Positions 35,795 to 45,592 of a DNA stretch of 64,000 nucleotides are shown here, in pieces. The DNA lies in contig NZ_MOBK01000006.1 in NCBI RefSeq assembly GCF_003732265.1, forward strand, positions 124,001 to 188,000, given 5' to 3'. The stretch is from Pseudomonas brassicacearum. GTDB taxonomy: Bacteria > Pseudomonadota > Gammaproteobacteria > Pseudomonadales > Pseudomonadaceae. The translations under genes and the position numbers were made by a program. The notes under the pieces are model-generated. The model was not told the DNA's origin. It ran no database searches and was given only the letters and a program-made list of their open reading frames with translations. Numbering within the stretch: position 1 is the stretch's first letter; the number at the start of each line of letters is the position of its first letter.

Positions 35795-38278
35795 CTAAAC
35801 CTGGTCCGCCGCATCTTCACTGCGATGCAACGCGACCTGACGAATCGACAAGCGGATCTCCGCCGGCAATACCCGTTTGGCCGCGCCTTCGGCCAGTTCC
35901 CCGAGCAATTCGTGATAGCTCAACTTGCCGGCTTCGTCGCGCTTGAGCACGTCAAGATCGAGCATCGTCTGGATGAAGTGACGGAACAGGCTCTTGTCGA
36001 AGAATTCCGGGGCGTTCAGGCCATGGAGGATCGACAGGCGCTGGGCCATGACCGTGCACAGGTCTTCCAGCTCTTCGGCGCTGATGCTGTTCTGGCCGCT
36101 GTTGAGCAACAAGGACACGGTCATGTAGAAGCGCTGCAAGGTCTGGGCGATGCTCTTTGACAGCAAGGTCAGCAGCACGAAATGCCGTGAGCTGGGTGCC
36201 GGGCGCAGGTAGACATCGTTTTCAAAGCGCAGCAGGCCTTGTTCGACGAACGCTTCGAGCCATTGGTCGATCACGGCGTCGAGTTCATCCATGGACCAGC
36301 GAATGAACAGTTCCGATTGCAGGTACGGATACAGCGCGCGGGTGTAACGCAGGATCTGCTCGCGGTTCATGCGCGACGCGCTCTGGAAGAAACTCGCGAG
36401 CAGCGCCGGCAACGCAAAAATGTGCAGGACGTTGTTGCGGTAGTAGGTCATGAGGACAGCGTTCTGCTCGTCCAGGTACAGAATCTTGCCCAAGGCATCG
36501 CTTTGCTCGGACAACAGGTCCATGTCCTTCACGTGCTCGATCAGTGCGCGACCGTCACCTTCCGGCAGCGTGGTGTGCGGCGAATACGGAACCTTGCGCA
36601 GCAGCGCCAGATACAGATCGAGCACCCGCGCCATGGCGCGATCGTCCAGCGCCAGACGGCTGGTAGACAGCAACGCCAGGGCCACCAGGTTCACCGGGTT
36701 GATCGCTGCCGCTTCGTTGAGATGCTGCGCGACTTTATCGCCGAGACGGTTTGTCGTTTCGTTGAGCCAGGCCGGTTTGAATTGCGGGCCGAGTTCCTGT
36801 TGGCGCCAGTCCGGCTGTTCGCTGTCGAGGAACTCCGCCAGTTTGATTGGCTCGCCGAAGTTCACCGCCACCTGGCCGAAGCGCTGCTTGAGCGCGCCGA
36901 TGACTTTGAAAATGTCGAAGATCGACTCTTTCTTCTTGGTCGCCCCGCGCAACTCGCCGAGGTAGGTCCGGCCTTCCAGCACGCGCTCGTAACCGATGTA
37001 CACCGGCACAAACACGATGGGCATGCGCGATGAACGCAGGAAGCTGCGCAGGGTAATCGCGAGCATCCCGGTTTTCGGTTGCAGCATGCGCCCGGTGCGC
37101 GAACGGCCGCCCTCGACGAAGTATTCGACCGGAAAGCCTTTGGTGAACAGGGTGTGCAGGTATTCGTTGAACACCGAGGTGTACAGCGGGTTGCCCTTGA
37201 AGGTACGGCGCATGAAGAACGCACCGCCGCGACGCAGCAGGCCGCCGATCCCCGGCATGTTGAGGTTGATCCCGGCGGCAATGTGCGGCGGGGTCAGGCC
37301 ATTGCGGAACAGCAGATAGGACAGCAGCAGGTAGTCGATGTGGCTGCGGTGGCAGGGTACGTAGATCACTTCGTAACCCGGAGCGACCTTTTGCACGCCT
37401 TCGATGTTGTTGACCTTGATGCCGTCGTAGATCTTGTTCCAGAACCAGCTCAGCACCACTTCCATGAAGCGGATCGCAGTGTAGGTGTAGTCGGAGGCGA
37501 TCTCGTTGCCGTAGCGCAGGGCCTGGGCCTTGGCTTTCTCCGGGGAGATGTTTTCGCGCTCGGCTTCATCGAGGATCGCTTGCTTGACCAGTGGCTGGTT
37601 GAGCAGGCCCTTGACCAGATTGCGCCGGTGGGAAATGTCCGGACCGATGACGGCGGCTTTGAGGTTGCGGAAGTGCACCCGCAGGATCCGCTGGGCCATG
37701 CGCACGGTGCGCTCGTGGCCTTTGTTGTGATCGATCAGCTCGCGCAGGTGGATCGGCGCGGAAAACTGCACGCGGGTCTTGCGTCCCAGCACGATGATGC
37801 TCAGCAAGCGGCGCAGGCGGCCGGTGACTGCCCAGCTGTCGGCGAAGAGCAATTTCCACGGGCTCGATTCGCTGTCCGGCGACTGGCCCCAGAACACGCT
37901 GACCGGAATGATCTGCGCGTCTTCGGCGGCATTCTGGCTCAGGGCACTGACCAGGCGGGTCAGGGTTGGCGGTGCGCCGCGTTTGTCCTGACGGCCGAGC
38001 CAGTCGGGCTCTGGCGTCAGGTAGAAGAACGCGGCAGGTTCCACCAGGTTACCCACTGACACCGGCAACACCGGGCGGGGCAGGCCAGCCTTGCTGCATT
38101 CGGTGTCGACCACGGCGAGGTCGGTCAGCGAAGGGTTTTGCAGGACGTAGAACACCGGACGACTGCGGTCGAGGTTGAGGGTGAACGACGACTGGTTGAT
38201 CGTCTCCGAGCGAACCCAGAGATACAACAGTCGGCGCAGGGTGCCAAACACAAGACGGCGGAACGGGGAACGGGTCAT
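35795..38278 (-). CDS. plsB: Glycerol-3-phosphate acyltransferase PlsB
   Basis: Inner-membrane enzyme that puts the first acyl chain on glycerol-3-phosphate in phospholipid synthesis. I choose ATG 38278 ([16 protein letters not shown]...), giving 827 residues; an upstream GTG (38344) would add 22 residues unlike the family. The acyltransferase centre has the HxxxxD motif in [14 protein letters not shown], the GPAT block [10 protein letters not shown], and the [11 protein letters not shown] block that binds the phosphate. The C-terminal ~350 residues are the PlsB-specific helical region. Confidence 0.95.
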   Translation of the reverse strand: MTRSPFRRLVFGTLRRLLYLWVRSETINQSSFTLNLDRSRPVFYVLQNPSLTDLAVVDTECSKAGLPRPVLPVSVGNLVEPAAFFYLTPEPDWLGRQDKRGAPPTLTRLVSALSQNAAEDAQIIPVSVFWGQSPDSESSPWKLLFADSWAVTGRLRRLLSIIVLGRKTRVQFSAPIHLRELIDHNKGHERTVRMAQRILRVHFRNLKAAVIGPDISHRRNLVKGLLNQPLVKQAILDEAERENISPEKAKAQALRYGNEIASDYTYTAIRFMEVVLSWFWNKIYDGIKVNNIEGVQKVAPGYEVIYVPCHRSHIDYLLLSYLLFRNGLTPPHIAAGINLNMPGIGGLLRRGGAFFMRRTFKGNPLYTSVFNEYLHTLFTKGFPVEYFVEGGRSRTGRMLQPKTGMLAITLRSFLRSSRMPIVFVPVYIGYERVLEGRTYLGELRGATKKKESIFDIFKVIGALKQRFGQVAVNFGEPIKLAEFLDSEQPDWRQQELGPQFKPAWLNETTNRLGDKVAQHLNEAAAINPVNLVALALLSTSRLALDDRAMARVLDLYLALLRKVPYSPHTTLPEGDGRALIEHVKDMDLLSEQSDALGKILYLDEQNAVLMTYYRNNVLHIFALPALLASFFQSASRMNREQILRYTRALYPYLQSELFIRWSMDELDAVIDQWLEAFVEQGLLRFENDVYLRPAPSSRHFVLLTLLSKSIAQTLQRFYMTVSLLLNSGQNSISAEELEDLCTVMAQRLSILHGLNAPEFFDKSLFRHFIQTMLDLDVLKRDEAGKLSYHELLGELAEGAAKRVLPAEIRLSIRQVALHRSEDAADQV

Positions 38279-38379
38279 ACGGCTTCTGCGTGAGTGGTTA
38301 AAACCGAGCGTTTGCTCGGGCGGTCGATAGTGTGCCGTATTCACCGAAAATCGGCAAAAAAGCGCCTAAGTAAAGTGAG

Positions 38380-38407
38380 TTGAGAGTTTTGATGGCTGTC
38401 ATATACT
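38380..38407 (+). promoter_or_regulatory. Sigma-70 promoter for the cold-shock gene
   Basis: -35 TTGAGA (38380-38385), 16-base spacer, -10 TATACT (38402-38407), 38 bases before the ATG. Short leader, so no long cold-shock 5' structure is likely. Confidence 0.7.
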
Positions 38408-38444
38408 CGGCCGTTCAAAATAAAAACAAGGGGGGTACTGATTC

Positions 38445-38654
38445 ATGGCTACGCGCGAAACCGGCAATGTGAAGTGGTTCAACGATGCCAAGGGCTACGG
38501 CTTTATTCAACGCGAGGACGGGGTGGACGTGTTCGTGCATTACCGCGCGATTCGCGGCGAAGGGCACCGTTCGCTGGCTGAAGGCCAGCAGGTTGAATAT
38601 GCCGTGGTGACCGGCGAGAAAGGCTTGCAGGCTGAAGACGTTGTAGGCTTGTAA
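38445..38654 (+). CDS. Cold-shock domain protein (CspA family)
   Basis: Single OB-fold nucleic-acid chaperone of 69 residues. RNP1 is KGYGFIQ and RNP2 is VFVHY, preceded by the usual [11 protein letters not shown]. Such proteins melt RNA structures and act in cold or stationary phase. Strong G-rich ribosome-binding site (AAGGGGGG) nine bases before ATG. The RNP2 has tyrosine (VFVHY) in place of the more common phenylalanine. Its exact counterpart (CspA, CapB or CspD) cannot be told by eye. Confidence 0.95.
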   Translation: MATRETGNVKWFNDAKGYGFIQREDGVDVFVHYRAIRGEGHRSLAEGQQVEYAVVTGEKGLQAEDVVGL

Positions 38655-38682
38655 ACCCGATCTTCAGATCACCCAAAACCAC

Positions 38683-38772
38683 TGTGGGAGCGGGCTTGCT
38701 CGCGAATGCGGTGTGTCAGTCGCCATAAACTTTGACTGATACACCGCATTCGCGAGCAAGCCCGCTCCCACA
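38683..38772. repeat. REPIN, 90 bases
   Basis: Same arms as at 13311 (TGTGGGAGCGGGCTTGCTCG) and an interior, GCGGTGTGTCAGTCGCCATA then TTGACTGATACACCGC, almost identical to that at 41248. Between the cold-shock gene and a convergent small gene. Confidence 0.92.
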
Positions 38773-38790
38773 TTTGATCCGTGTCGTTTT

Positions 38791-39168
38791 TTAAACAGTT
38801 TTCCAGGTGATCTCTTCTTCACCATCTGCGCTGATGCGCATCCAGCGATCCGCTGTCTCTTCACCTTCTTCCTCGACCCAGGTCCCCGGCGCGCAACGCA
38901 CTTCGACGTTCAGCGCGGCAAAGGCTGCGCGGGCGCAGGCGATGTCGTCTTCCCACGGCGTCTGGTCGCTGTCCAGGAACAGGCTGTTCCACTTGCCCAC
39001 GGCTTTTGGCAACCAGGTCACCGGTACGTTGCCGGCCTTGCACTTGTACGTCTGGCCTTTCTGGACCCAGTCGGTGCACGGGCCCAAAGCAGTGCCGAGC
39101 CAGGCCGCGATGGCCTTGTAGTCGACGTCGGCGTCTTTCAGGTAAATCTCGATATCGGGTTGGCGCAT
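38791..39168 (-). CDS. Conserved Pseudomonas protein, 125 residues
   Basis: Soluble protein starting at ATG 39168 (MRQPDIEIYLKDADVDYKAI) with GAGGA six bases upstream; a longer in-frame reading is not supported. It has conserved tryptophans and cysteines (WLGTALGPCTDWVQKGQTYK; CARAAFAALNVEVRCAPGTW) and an acidic tail. I do not recognise a named family; the gene sits before rlmA on the same strand with a 76-base gap, so co-expression is possible in the order rlmA then this gene. Confidence 0.75.
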   Translation of the reverse strand: MRQPDIEIYLKDADVDYKAIAAWLGTALGPCTDWVQKGQTYKCKAGNVPVTWLPKAVGKWNSLFLDSDQTPWEDDIACARAAFAALNVEVRCAPGTWVEEEGEETADRWMRISADGEEEITWKTV

Positions 39169-39244
39169 GGATGTCCTCACTGCGGGTCTGAAAAATCCAT
39201 TCGCGGATTTAGCCGGCCTCAAGCCGTTGCTCAAGACCAAAAAA

Positions 39245-40057
39245 TTAAGATTGAAGTATGAAGTAATCGTAGCGCATCGAAACGGTGACCTCGAACGGCT
39301 CGGCCTGTTCGATGACCGCTGCGCGGCGTTCGGCACTGGCACGCCAGCCATGGGGTGTCATGGCCAACAGGTTCGCGCGGTCCTGACCCTCTGCAAGCGT
39401 CAGTTTGAACTCCAGGGTTTCGCTGTGCGCCAACGCCATGCCGTCCGGCACCAGGGCCAGATGTTTGTCGTCGGTGTATTCGCGGACCTCGTCGTACAGC
39501 CGTTCGCGCAACTCCATCAAATGGCCGCTGGTCGGCCCGACTTTCATCAAGCCGCCACCGGGGCTGAGCAGGCGTTTGGCTTCTTCCCAATCCAACGGGC
39601 TGAAGACGCTGGCGAGAAACTGGCAACTACCGGAAGCCAACGGCACCCGTGCCATGCTGGCGATCAACCAGGTCAGCTGCGGGTTGCGTTTGCAGGCGCG
39701 TTTGACCGCTTCGCGGGAGATGTCCAGCGCGTAACCGTCGGCGTTGGGCAAGGCCTCGGCGATTTGCGCGGTGTAGTAGCCCTCGCCACAGCCGATGTCG
39801 AGCCAGCGTTGCGGCGCGTAGTGCGCCGCCAGTTCCGCCAGACGCTTGGCCACCGGCGCGTAATGGCCGGCGTTCAAGAAGTCGCGGCGGGCTTCGACCA
39901 TGGCCAGGTTATCCCCAGGGTCGCGGCTGTTTTTGTGCTGCACCGGCAACAGGTTCAGGTAACCCTGGCGCGCGCGGTCGAAACGATGCCCGGCGGGGCA
40001 GGCCACGCCGTTGTCCACCGCGTTCAGCGGTTCACTGCAGATCGGGCAAGCGAGCAT
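39245..40057 (-). CDS. rlmA: 23S rRNA (guanine745-N1)-methyltransferase RlmA
   Basis: Methyltransferase of 270 residues. The N-terminal zinc ribbon has ligands C4, C7, C20 and H24 (LACPICSEPLN...ACPAGHRFD), followed by the conserved ARQGYLNLLPVQ. The SAM-binding core begins WLDIGCGEGYYTAQIAEALP. Order and length match RlmA (RrmA), which methylates G745 in helix 35 of 23S rRNA. Its ATG shares one base with the dapE stop (TGATG), so the two are translationally coupled. Confidence 0.93.
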   Translation of the reverse strand: MLACPICSEPLNAVDNGVACPAGHRFDRARQGYLNLLPVQHKNSRDPGDNLAMVEARRDFLNAGHYAPVAKRLAELAAHYAPQRWLDIGCGEGYYTAQIAEALPNADGYALDISREAVKRACKRNPQLTWLIASMARVPLASGSCQFLASVFSPLDWEEAKRLLSPGGGLMKVGPTSGHLMELRERLYDEVREYTDDKHLALVPDGMALAHSETLEFKLTLAEGQDRANLLAMTPHGWRASAERRAAVIEQAEPFEVTVSMRYDYFILQS

Positions 40058-41208
40058 CAGGCGAGCAACTTGATCAGGGTCTGGTAGTAGATTTCGGTCA
40101 GCACGTCGAGGTCGGCGGCCAGTACACGCTCGTTGACCTGGTGGATCGTTGCATTGACCGGACCGAGTTCAACCACTTGGGTGCCCATGGTCGCGATGAA
40201 GCGACCGTCGGAGGTGCCACCGCTGGTGGACGCCTTGGTGTCGCGACCGGTGATGTCCTTGATGCTCGACGCCACGGCATCCAGCAACGCACCCGGCTCG
40301 GTCAGGAACGGCAGGCCGGACAGCGCCCAGTCGATGTGCCAGTCCAGGCCATGCTTGTCGAGAATGTCGGCGACGCGTTTTTGAAGGCCTTCAACGGTGG
40401 ATTCGGTGGAGAAGCGGAAGTTGAACACCGCCACCAGGTCACCCGGAATCACGTTGGTCGCGCCGGTGCCGGAATTGACGTTGGAGATCTGGAAACTGGT
40501 CGGCGGGAAGAAATCGTTGCCGTGGTCCCAATGCTCGGCAGCCAGTTCGGCCAGGGCCGGGGCCGCGAGGTGGATCGGGTTCTTGGCGAGGTGCGGATAG
40601 GCCACGTGGCCCTGCACGCCGCGAACGGTCAGCTTGGCACCGAGGGAGCCACGACGGCCGTTCTTGACCACGTCACCCACCAGCGTGGTGCTCGACGGTT
40701 CGCCGACGATGCACCAGTCCAGACGTTCCTTGCGCGCGGCGAGGCGTTCAACCACCGCCTTGGTGCCGTGATGCGCCGGGCCTTCTTCGTCGCTGGTGAT
40801 CAGGAAAGCGACCTTGCCCTTGTGATCCGGGTAATCGGCGACAAAGCGCTCGGCGGCCACGGTCATCGACGCGAGGCTACCTTTCATGTCCGCCGCGCCA
40901 CGGCCGCAGAGCATGCCGTGTTCGTCGATCAGCGCGTTGAACGGGTCGATCTGCCAGGCGGTGACCGGACCGGTGGGCACCACGTCGGTGTGACCGGCGA
41001 AGCACAGCACCGGACCGTCGTGTTTACCGTGGGTCGCCCAGAAGTTATCCACATCTTCGATGCGCATCGGTTCCAGCATGAAACCGGCATCGCCCAGGCG
41101 CTGCATCATCTGCTTCTGGCAATCGGCGTCGACCGGCGTCACGGACGGACGGCGGATCAGGTCGATGGCGAGTTGAAGGGTCGGCGAAAGGTCGGCGTGG
41201 GCCGTCAT
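40057..41208 (-). CDS. dapE: Succinyl-diaminopimelate desuccinylase
   Basis: Di-zinc M20 peptidase-family enzyme of 383 residues that removes succinate from N-succinyl-LL-diaminopimelate, giving LL-DAP for lysine and peptidoglycan. Metal ligands and catalytic blocks seen: [36 protein letters not shown], and the C-terminal [13 protein letters not shown] and [14 protein letters not shown]. Together with dapD (46920) and dapC (51065), three steps of the same branch lie in this window but in separate units. Confidence 0.96.
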   Translation of the reverse strand: MTAHADLSPTLQLAIDLIRRPSVTPVDADCQKQMMQRLGDAGFMLEPMRIEDVDNFWATHGKHDGPVLCFAGHTDVVPTGPVTAWQIDPFNALIDEHGMLCGRGAADMKGSLASMTVAAERFVADYPDHKGKVAFLITSDEEGPAHHGTKAVVERLAARKERLDWCIVGEPSSTTLVGDVVKNGRRGSLGAKLTVRGVQGHVAYPHLAKNPIHLAAPALAELAAEHWDHGNDFFPPTSFQISNVNSGTGATNVIPGDLVAVFNFRFSTESTVEGLQKRVADILDKHGLDWHIDWALSGLPFLTEPGALLDAVASSIKDITGRDTKASTSGGTSDGRFIATMGTQVVELGPVNATIHQVNERVLAADLDVLTEIYYQTLIKLLA

Positions 41209-41247
41209 GGAAAACTCCGGAAATCATGAATGTGGGCACGGACTAAA

Positions 41248-41337
41248 TGTGGGAGCGGGCTTGCTCGCGAATGCGGTGTGTCAGTCAGCATAAATGTTGA
41301 TTGTTACACCGCATTCGCGAGCAAGCCCGCTCCCACA
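41248..41337. repeat. REPIN, 90 bases
   Basis: Same arms as at 13311 and 38683, interior GCGGTGTGTCAGTCAGCATA then TTGATTGTTACACCGC. Only a few bases differ from the copy at 38683. Between dapE and the ndvB terminator. Confidence 0.92.
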
Positions 41338-41406
41338 GGTTTTGAGTACGGTCAGAAAGACCGTATATCACGCCAAGCCCTGCAAAATGGCGGTTATCTT
41401 AAAGCA

Positions 41407-41431
41407 AAACGGCGACCATTGGCCGCCGTTT
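41407..41431 (-). terminator. Rho-independent terminator after ndvB
   Basis: On the minus strand AAACGGCG / CGCCGTTT arms (8 bases, 9-base loop) are followed by TTTTGCTTT, 18 bases after the ndvB stop. Confidence 0.8.
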
Positions 41432-41448
41432 AGTGCATCCGTACAGAT

Positions 41449-44040
41449 TTAGACGGCGGGTGCCGGCTCCGGCTCGGCGGCCGGTTTGGGCAGCGAAGAC
41501 AGGAACGCCATGATCAGCGCCGCCAGGTACGGCAGCGACTGCACCAGCAACATGGTCACCCAGAAGCGCATGTCGTTGCTCGGCAAGCCGTTGACCAGGA
41601 AGATCCCCAGCGCCGCGCCCCACAACAGCAACATGATGAACACCTCTTCACGGGCCTCCGAAATCGCCACCCAAAAGCCATGGTTGTCGGCGTTTTTCGG
41701 CGTGCGGAAGAACGGAATGCTGCTGGTGAAGAAGCCGTACAGCACCGCTTTGGCGATGGTGTGCGACAACGCCAGCCCGGCCAGTGCCGCGCAGAACGCA
41801 TCTTTCAGGTTCACGCCAACGGCGCGGCGATACAGGAAGATGATCTTGCCGACCTTGAACACGAACAGCGCCAACGGCGGGATTGCGAAAATCAGCAACG
41901 GCGGATCGACCCGCTGCGGCACGATGATCATCGCCGCCGACCACAACAATGCGCCGACGGTGAAGAAGATGTTCATGCCATCCGCGACCCACGGCAACCA
42001 GCCCGCGAGGAAGTGGTAGCGCTGGCCACGGGTCAGCTCGGTGTCCTTGCCGCGCAGCAGGCTGGCGGTGTGACGCTTGATGATCTGAATCGCCCCGTAG
42101 GCCCAGCGGAATCGCTGTTTCTTGAAGTCGATAAAGGTATCGGGCATCAGGCCTTTGCCATAGCTGGTGTGGTAGTACGCCGCCGACAGGCCTTTTTCGA
42201 ACACGCGCAGACCCAACTCGGCGTCTTCACAGATGCACCAGTCAGCCCAGCCGAGCTCTTCAAGCACCGAGCGTCGGGTCATGGTCATGGTGCCGTGCTG
42301 GATGATCGCGTCACGGTCGTTACGGGTGACCATGCCGATGTGGAAGAAGCCTTTGTATTCCGCGTAGCAGAGCTTTTTGAAGGTGCTTTCGTTCTGATCG
42401 CGATAGTCCTGCGGCGACTGCACCACCGCGATTTTCGGATCGGCGAAGTGCGGCACCATGTGCTTGAGCCAGTTCGGGTCGACGCAGTAGTCCGAGTCGA
42501 TCACCGCGATGACTTCGGCATCCTTGGCGGTGTGCGGGATCAGGTAATTCAGCGCGCCGCCCTTGAAGCCGGCCAAGGGTGCAACGTGGAAGAACTTGAA
42601 GCGCGGGCCGAGGGTTTCGCAGTAATCGCGCACCGGTTCCCAGACCGCCGGGTCCTTGGTGTTGTTGTCGATGATCAGGACTTCGAAGTCCGGGTAATCG
42701 AGGTTGGCCAGGGCGTTGAGGGTCTGTTTGACCATCTCCGGCGGCTCGTTGTAGCAGGGCACGTGAATCGAGACTTTCGGTCTGTAGTCCGAGTCGCCCA
42801 CCACCGGCAGGAATTCACGCCGACGCTTGTGGGTCCAGACCGCTTCGGCCAGTTCATGCGCCTCGGTCAGCAGAACAATAAAGACCCCGAGTGCGCCGAG
42901 CGCGAGCAGGAATCCGACCGTCAGGCTGAACCAGGTGCTGTATTGCTGGCTGTAGTCGTAACCGATCCACACCAGTACCGAACCGCACAGGAAGGCGATA
43001 AAAGTCAGGAAGGTACGGCCACGCTGGCGCAGGGCCGAGCCGTCGATCATCAGCAGGGTCAGGGACAGCAATGCCAATACGGCTGAGCCGATCGCCAGCA
43101 CGCGCCATTGCGGGATCGCGACCACCGGGCCTTCGAAGTTGAATTTCTGCTGGCGCGCGGCGTTGAACACGCCCCAATACGCGCCCACCGACCCTTCGTC
43201 GCTGGCCTTCCACGGCTGGTCAAACGCTTCGATCACGAAGTAGTTGAAGCCCTGGCGGTTGAGTTTGTTGACCAGCGTGCGCAGGTAGATCGCCTGATCC
43301 GCCGGGCTCGCATCGGTGCCGCCACGCATACGGCCGTTGCTCGGCCAGCCAACCTCCGAGAGCAGCAGCGGTTTTTTCGGGAACATCTTTTTCAGGTCGC
43401 GGGCGCGGTCGAGGACAAACTGGCCGGCCTTGTCCACCGGAATAAACTCCCAGTAAGGCAGAACGTGGGCGGCGATCAGGTCGACGTGCTTGGCCAGTTC
43501 CGGGTGCTCTTCCCAGACGTGCCACTGCTCGGACGTGGTCACCGGCACTTTCACGGCGGCGCGGACGCGATCGAGGATCACGCTCAGTTCAGCGGCGGTA
43601 ATTTCCTTACGGAAGATTGCCTCGTTGCCTACCACCACGCGAACCACGCTGCGCGAAGTGTTGGCGATTTCGATGGCGCGGGTGATTTCGCGCTCATTGC
43701 GCTCCTGGTCCGGGCTGATCCAGATTCCCAGAGTCACGCGCAGGCCGAATTCCTCGGCGAGCTTGGGAATGTCTTCCAGGGTGCCATCGACTGAGTAAGT
43801 ACGGATGTTGTCCGTCAGCTTGCTCATGATCTCCAGGTCGCGACGCATTTGATCGTCGGTCGGGTACTGCTCTTTCTGCGGGTACTGGCCTTGCTGGAAC
43901 GGCGAGTACGAAAAGCCGGAGATCTGTTCAGGCCAGTTGGGGGCGGTGACCGGGCGGTTGATCAGCGCCCAGAAGCCGGTAAACAAGGCTGCGATGGCGA
44001 GCACCACGACCAGGTTGAGTCCAAATTTGCGGGATGACAT
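41449..44040 (-). CDS. ndvB: NdvB-like beta-glucan synthase: GH17 domain fused to GT2
   Basis: Membrane protein of 863 residues from ATG 44040 (MSSRKFGLNLVVV). One N-terminal membrane helix, then a periplasmic glycoside hydrolase family 17 domain (about 40-330) with general acid E140 in VVVGNEAIF and nucleophile E229 in LLLSEVGWPSNG. Two or three membrane helices follow (about 345-420), then a cytoplasmic GT2 domain (about 450-690) with VPCYNEPPEMV, VIDSDYCVD, ICEDAELGLRVF and the processive-synthase QRFRWAYG motif; more membrane helices end the protein. It matches P. aeruginosa NdvB, which makes cyclic beta-1,3-glucans tied to biofilm antibiotic tolerance. The dapE neighbour fits that genome too. 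Confidence 0.9.
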   Translation of the reverse strand: MSSRKFGLNLVVVLAIAALFTGFWALINRPVTAPNWPEQISGFSYSPFQQGQYPQKEQYPTDDQMRRDLEIMSKLTDNIRTYSVDGTLEDIPKLAEEFGLRVTLGIWISPDQERNEREITRAIEIANTSRSVVRVVVGNEAIFRKEITAAELSVILDRVRAAVKVPVTTSEQWHVWEEHPELAKHVDLIAAHVLPYWEFIPVDKAGQFVLDRARDLKKMFPKKPLLLSEVGWPSNGRMRGGTDASPADQAIYLRTLVNKLNRQGFNYFVIEAFDQPWKASDEGSVGAYWGVFNAARQQKFNFEGPVVAIPQWRVLAIGSAVLALLSLTLLMIDGSALRQRGRTFLTFIAFLCGSVLVWIGYDYSQQYSTWFSLTVGFLLALGALGVFIVLLTEAHELAEAVWTHKRRREFLPVVGDSDYRPKVSIHVPCYNEPPEMVKQTLNALANLDYPDFEVLIIDNNTKDPAVWEPVRDYCETLGPRFKFFHVAPLAGFKGGALNYLIPHTAKDAEVIAVIDSDYCVDPNWLKHMVPHFADPKIAVVQSPQDYRDQNESTFKKLCYAEYKGFFHIGMVTRNDRDAIIQHGTMTMTRRSVLEELGWADWCICEDAELGLRVFEKGLSAAYYHTSYGKGLMPDTFIDFKKQRFRWAYGAIQIIKRHTASLLRGKDTELTRGQRYHFLAGWLPWVADGMNIFFTVGALLWSAAMIIVPQRVDPPLLIFAIPPLALFVFKVGKIIFLYRRAVGVNLKDAFCAALAGLALSHTIAKAVLYGFFTSSIPFFRTPKNADNHGFWVAISEAREEVFIMLLLWGAALGIFLVNGLPSNDMRFWVTMLLVQSLPYLAALIMAFLSSLPKPAAEPEPAPAV

Positions 44041-44226
44041 AGCTATTTCAGGTTCCAAAGACTGTGGAACGAAGGAACGGTTGGCGGTCGCCAAGGGGCG
44101 CGCATCCTACACCGGGCATTCTCTTTTCGTACAGCAGACAGGGAATTGCCGGACATTGGGCAATTTGCTTTCACATAAGTTCTTACACTTGTAGATTGAA
44201 ATTCAAAACTTGACGCAGCGAAGCCC

Positions 44227-44232
44227 TATAAT
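44227..44232 (+). promoter_or_regulatory. -10 box for tcdA
   Basis: Perfect TATAAT 27 bases before the tcdA ATG, in the CCCTATAATGCGC context common in Pseudomonas. No clear -35 at 17 bases. Confidence 0.5.
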
Positions 44233-44258
44233 GCGCGCCGGTTTTTGGGGTAATGGTC

Positions 44259-45071
44259 ATGAGTACAGAAGATCCGCGGTTTGCAGGCATCGCCCGTTTG
44301 TATGGCATCGAGGGGCTGGAGCGCCTGCGCGCGGCGCATGTGGCGATCGTTGGCGTCGGCGGCGTGGGTTCGTGGGCAGCGGAAGCCATCGCCCGCTGTG
44401 GCGTGGGCGAAATTTCGCTGTTTGACCTCGACGACGTTTGCGTCAGCAACGCCAACCGTCAGTTGCACGCGCTGGACAGCACCGTCGGCAAGCCCAAGGT
44501 CGAGGTAATGGCCGAGCGCCTGCGTGGGATCAACCCGGACTGCACGGTGCACGCGGTGGCGGATTTCGTCACCCGCGAGACCATGGCCGAATACATCACG
44601 CCGAACATTGACTGCGTGATCGATTGCATCGACAGCGTCAACGCCAAGGCAGCGCTGATTGCCTGGTGCAAGCGGCGCAAGATTCAGATCATCACCACGG
44701 GCGGCGCGGGTGGGCAGATTGATCCGACGCTGATTCAAGTGTGCGACTTGAACCGGACGTTCAATGATCCGCTGGCGTCGAAAGTGCGCTCGACCTTGCG
44801 TCGCGACTACGGCTTCTCCCGCACCGTGACTCGCCATTACAGCGTGCCGTGTGTGTTTTCCACCGAACAACTGCGCTACCCGAAACCGGATGGCAGCATC
44901 TGTTTGCAGAAGAGTTTTGTCGGTGATGGCGTGAAGCTGGACTGTGCGGGCGGGTTTGGTGCGGTGATGATGGTGACGGCGACGTTCGGGATGGTGGCGG
45001 CGACCAAGGCTGTGGATAAGATTGTTGCGGGTGTTCGGCGTCCTTCGGACCGGGTTAAACCTGGGGTTTGA
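44259..45071 (+). CDS. tcdA: tRNA threonylcarbamoyladenosine dehydratase TcdA
   Basis: E1-like enzyme of 270 residues (also CsdL/YgdL) that uses ATP to cyclise t6A37 to ct6A in tRNA. Nucleotide-binding GVGGVGSWAAEAIARCGVGE, then FDLDDVCVSNANRQ, IDCIDSVNAKAAL, and the C-terminal membrane-tethering segment (GAVMMVTATFGMVAATKAVD). I use ATG 44259, which suits GGGGT at 44246-44250; ATG 44253 would add two residues. The csdE-csdA pair, its sulfur-acceptor partners, lies just downstream on the opposite strand. Confidence 0.93.
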   Translation: MSTEDPRFAGIARLYGIEGLERLRAAHVAIVGVGGVGSWAAEAIARCGVGEISLFDLDDVCVSNANRQLHALDSTVGKPKVEVMAERLRGINPDCTVHAVADFVTRETMAEYITPNIDCVIDCIDSVNAKAALIAWCKRRKIQIITTGGAGGQIDPTLIQVCDLNRTFNDPLASKVRSTLRRDYGFSRTVTRHYSVPCVFSTEQLRYPKPDGSICLQKSFVGDGVKLDCAGGFGAVMMVTATFGMVAATKAVDKIVAGVRRPSDRVKPGV

Positions 45072-45087
45072 TGGGGGGCTGATGGCC

Positions 45088-45184
45088 CCTTCGCGAGCAA
45101 GCCCGCTCCCACATTTGATCGGTGTTGGATACAAAATCCGGATACACCACACATCCAATGTGGGAGCGGGCTTGCTCGCGAAGG
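45088..45184. repeat. REP pair, 97 bases
   Basis: Arms CCTTCGCGAGCAAGCCCGCT and reverse complement, with an interior unlike the 90-base REPINs. Lies between the convergent tcdA and csdE genes. Confidence 0.9.
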
Positions 45185-45187
45185 CGA

Positions 45188-45592
45188 TTAACCCGTCAAC
45201 CCATTCATCCGCTGGAGCACGGCATTCAGGCCGTTACTGCGCGACGGCGACAGCTGCCGCGAAAGCCCAAGCTGATTGAACCACTCCGGCAAATCCACCA
45301 AGCGCAACTCGGCCGCCGACAACCCGTTGACCCGCGCCAGCAGCAACGCCACCAACCCGCGAATCAACCGCGCATCGCTGCTTGCCGCAAACTGCCAATG
45401 GCCGTCCTGCAACTCGCCCACCAACCACACCTGGCTTTCACAGCCATGCACCCGGTTGGCATCCACCTTATCCACATCACTCAATGCAGGCAGGCGATCG
45501 CCCCATTGCATCAGCAATCGCGCACGCTGTTCCCAGCCGGCAGCGTTCTGGAACGTGTCCAGCGCCGTCACCGCATCGGCAGGCAGACTCAT
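45188..45592 (-). CDS. csdE: SufE-family sulfur acceptor CsdE
   Basis: Protein of 134 residues that takes the persulfide sulfur from CsdA through the conserved cysteine in VHGCESQVWLVGEL. The fold blocks match SufE/CsdE (RLIRGLVALLLARVNG; FNQLGLSRQLSPSRSNGLN). The ATG overlaps the csdA stop by four bases (ATGA), so the two are one translational unit. With TcdA it should form the CsdA-CsdE-TcdA chain. Confidence 0.92.
   Translation of the reverse strand: MSLPADAVTALDTFQNAAGWEQRARLLMQWGDRLPALSDVDKVDANRVHGCESQVWLVGELQDGHWQFAASSDARLIRGLVALLLARVNGLSAAELRLVDLPEWFNQLGLSRQLSPSRSNGLNAVLQRMNGLTG

Noticed and set aside
38279..38344. Upstream GTG start for plsB
   Set aside because: Adds 22 residues that do not resemble PlsB N-termini; MTRSPFRRL at 38278 is the familiar start.
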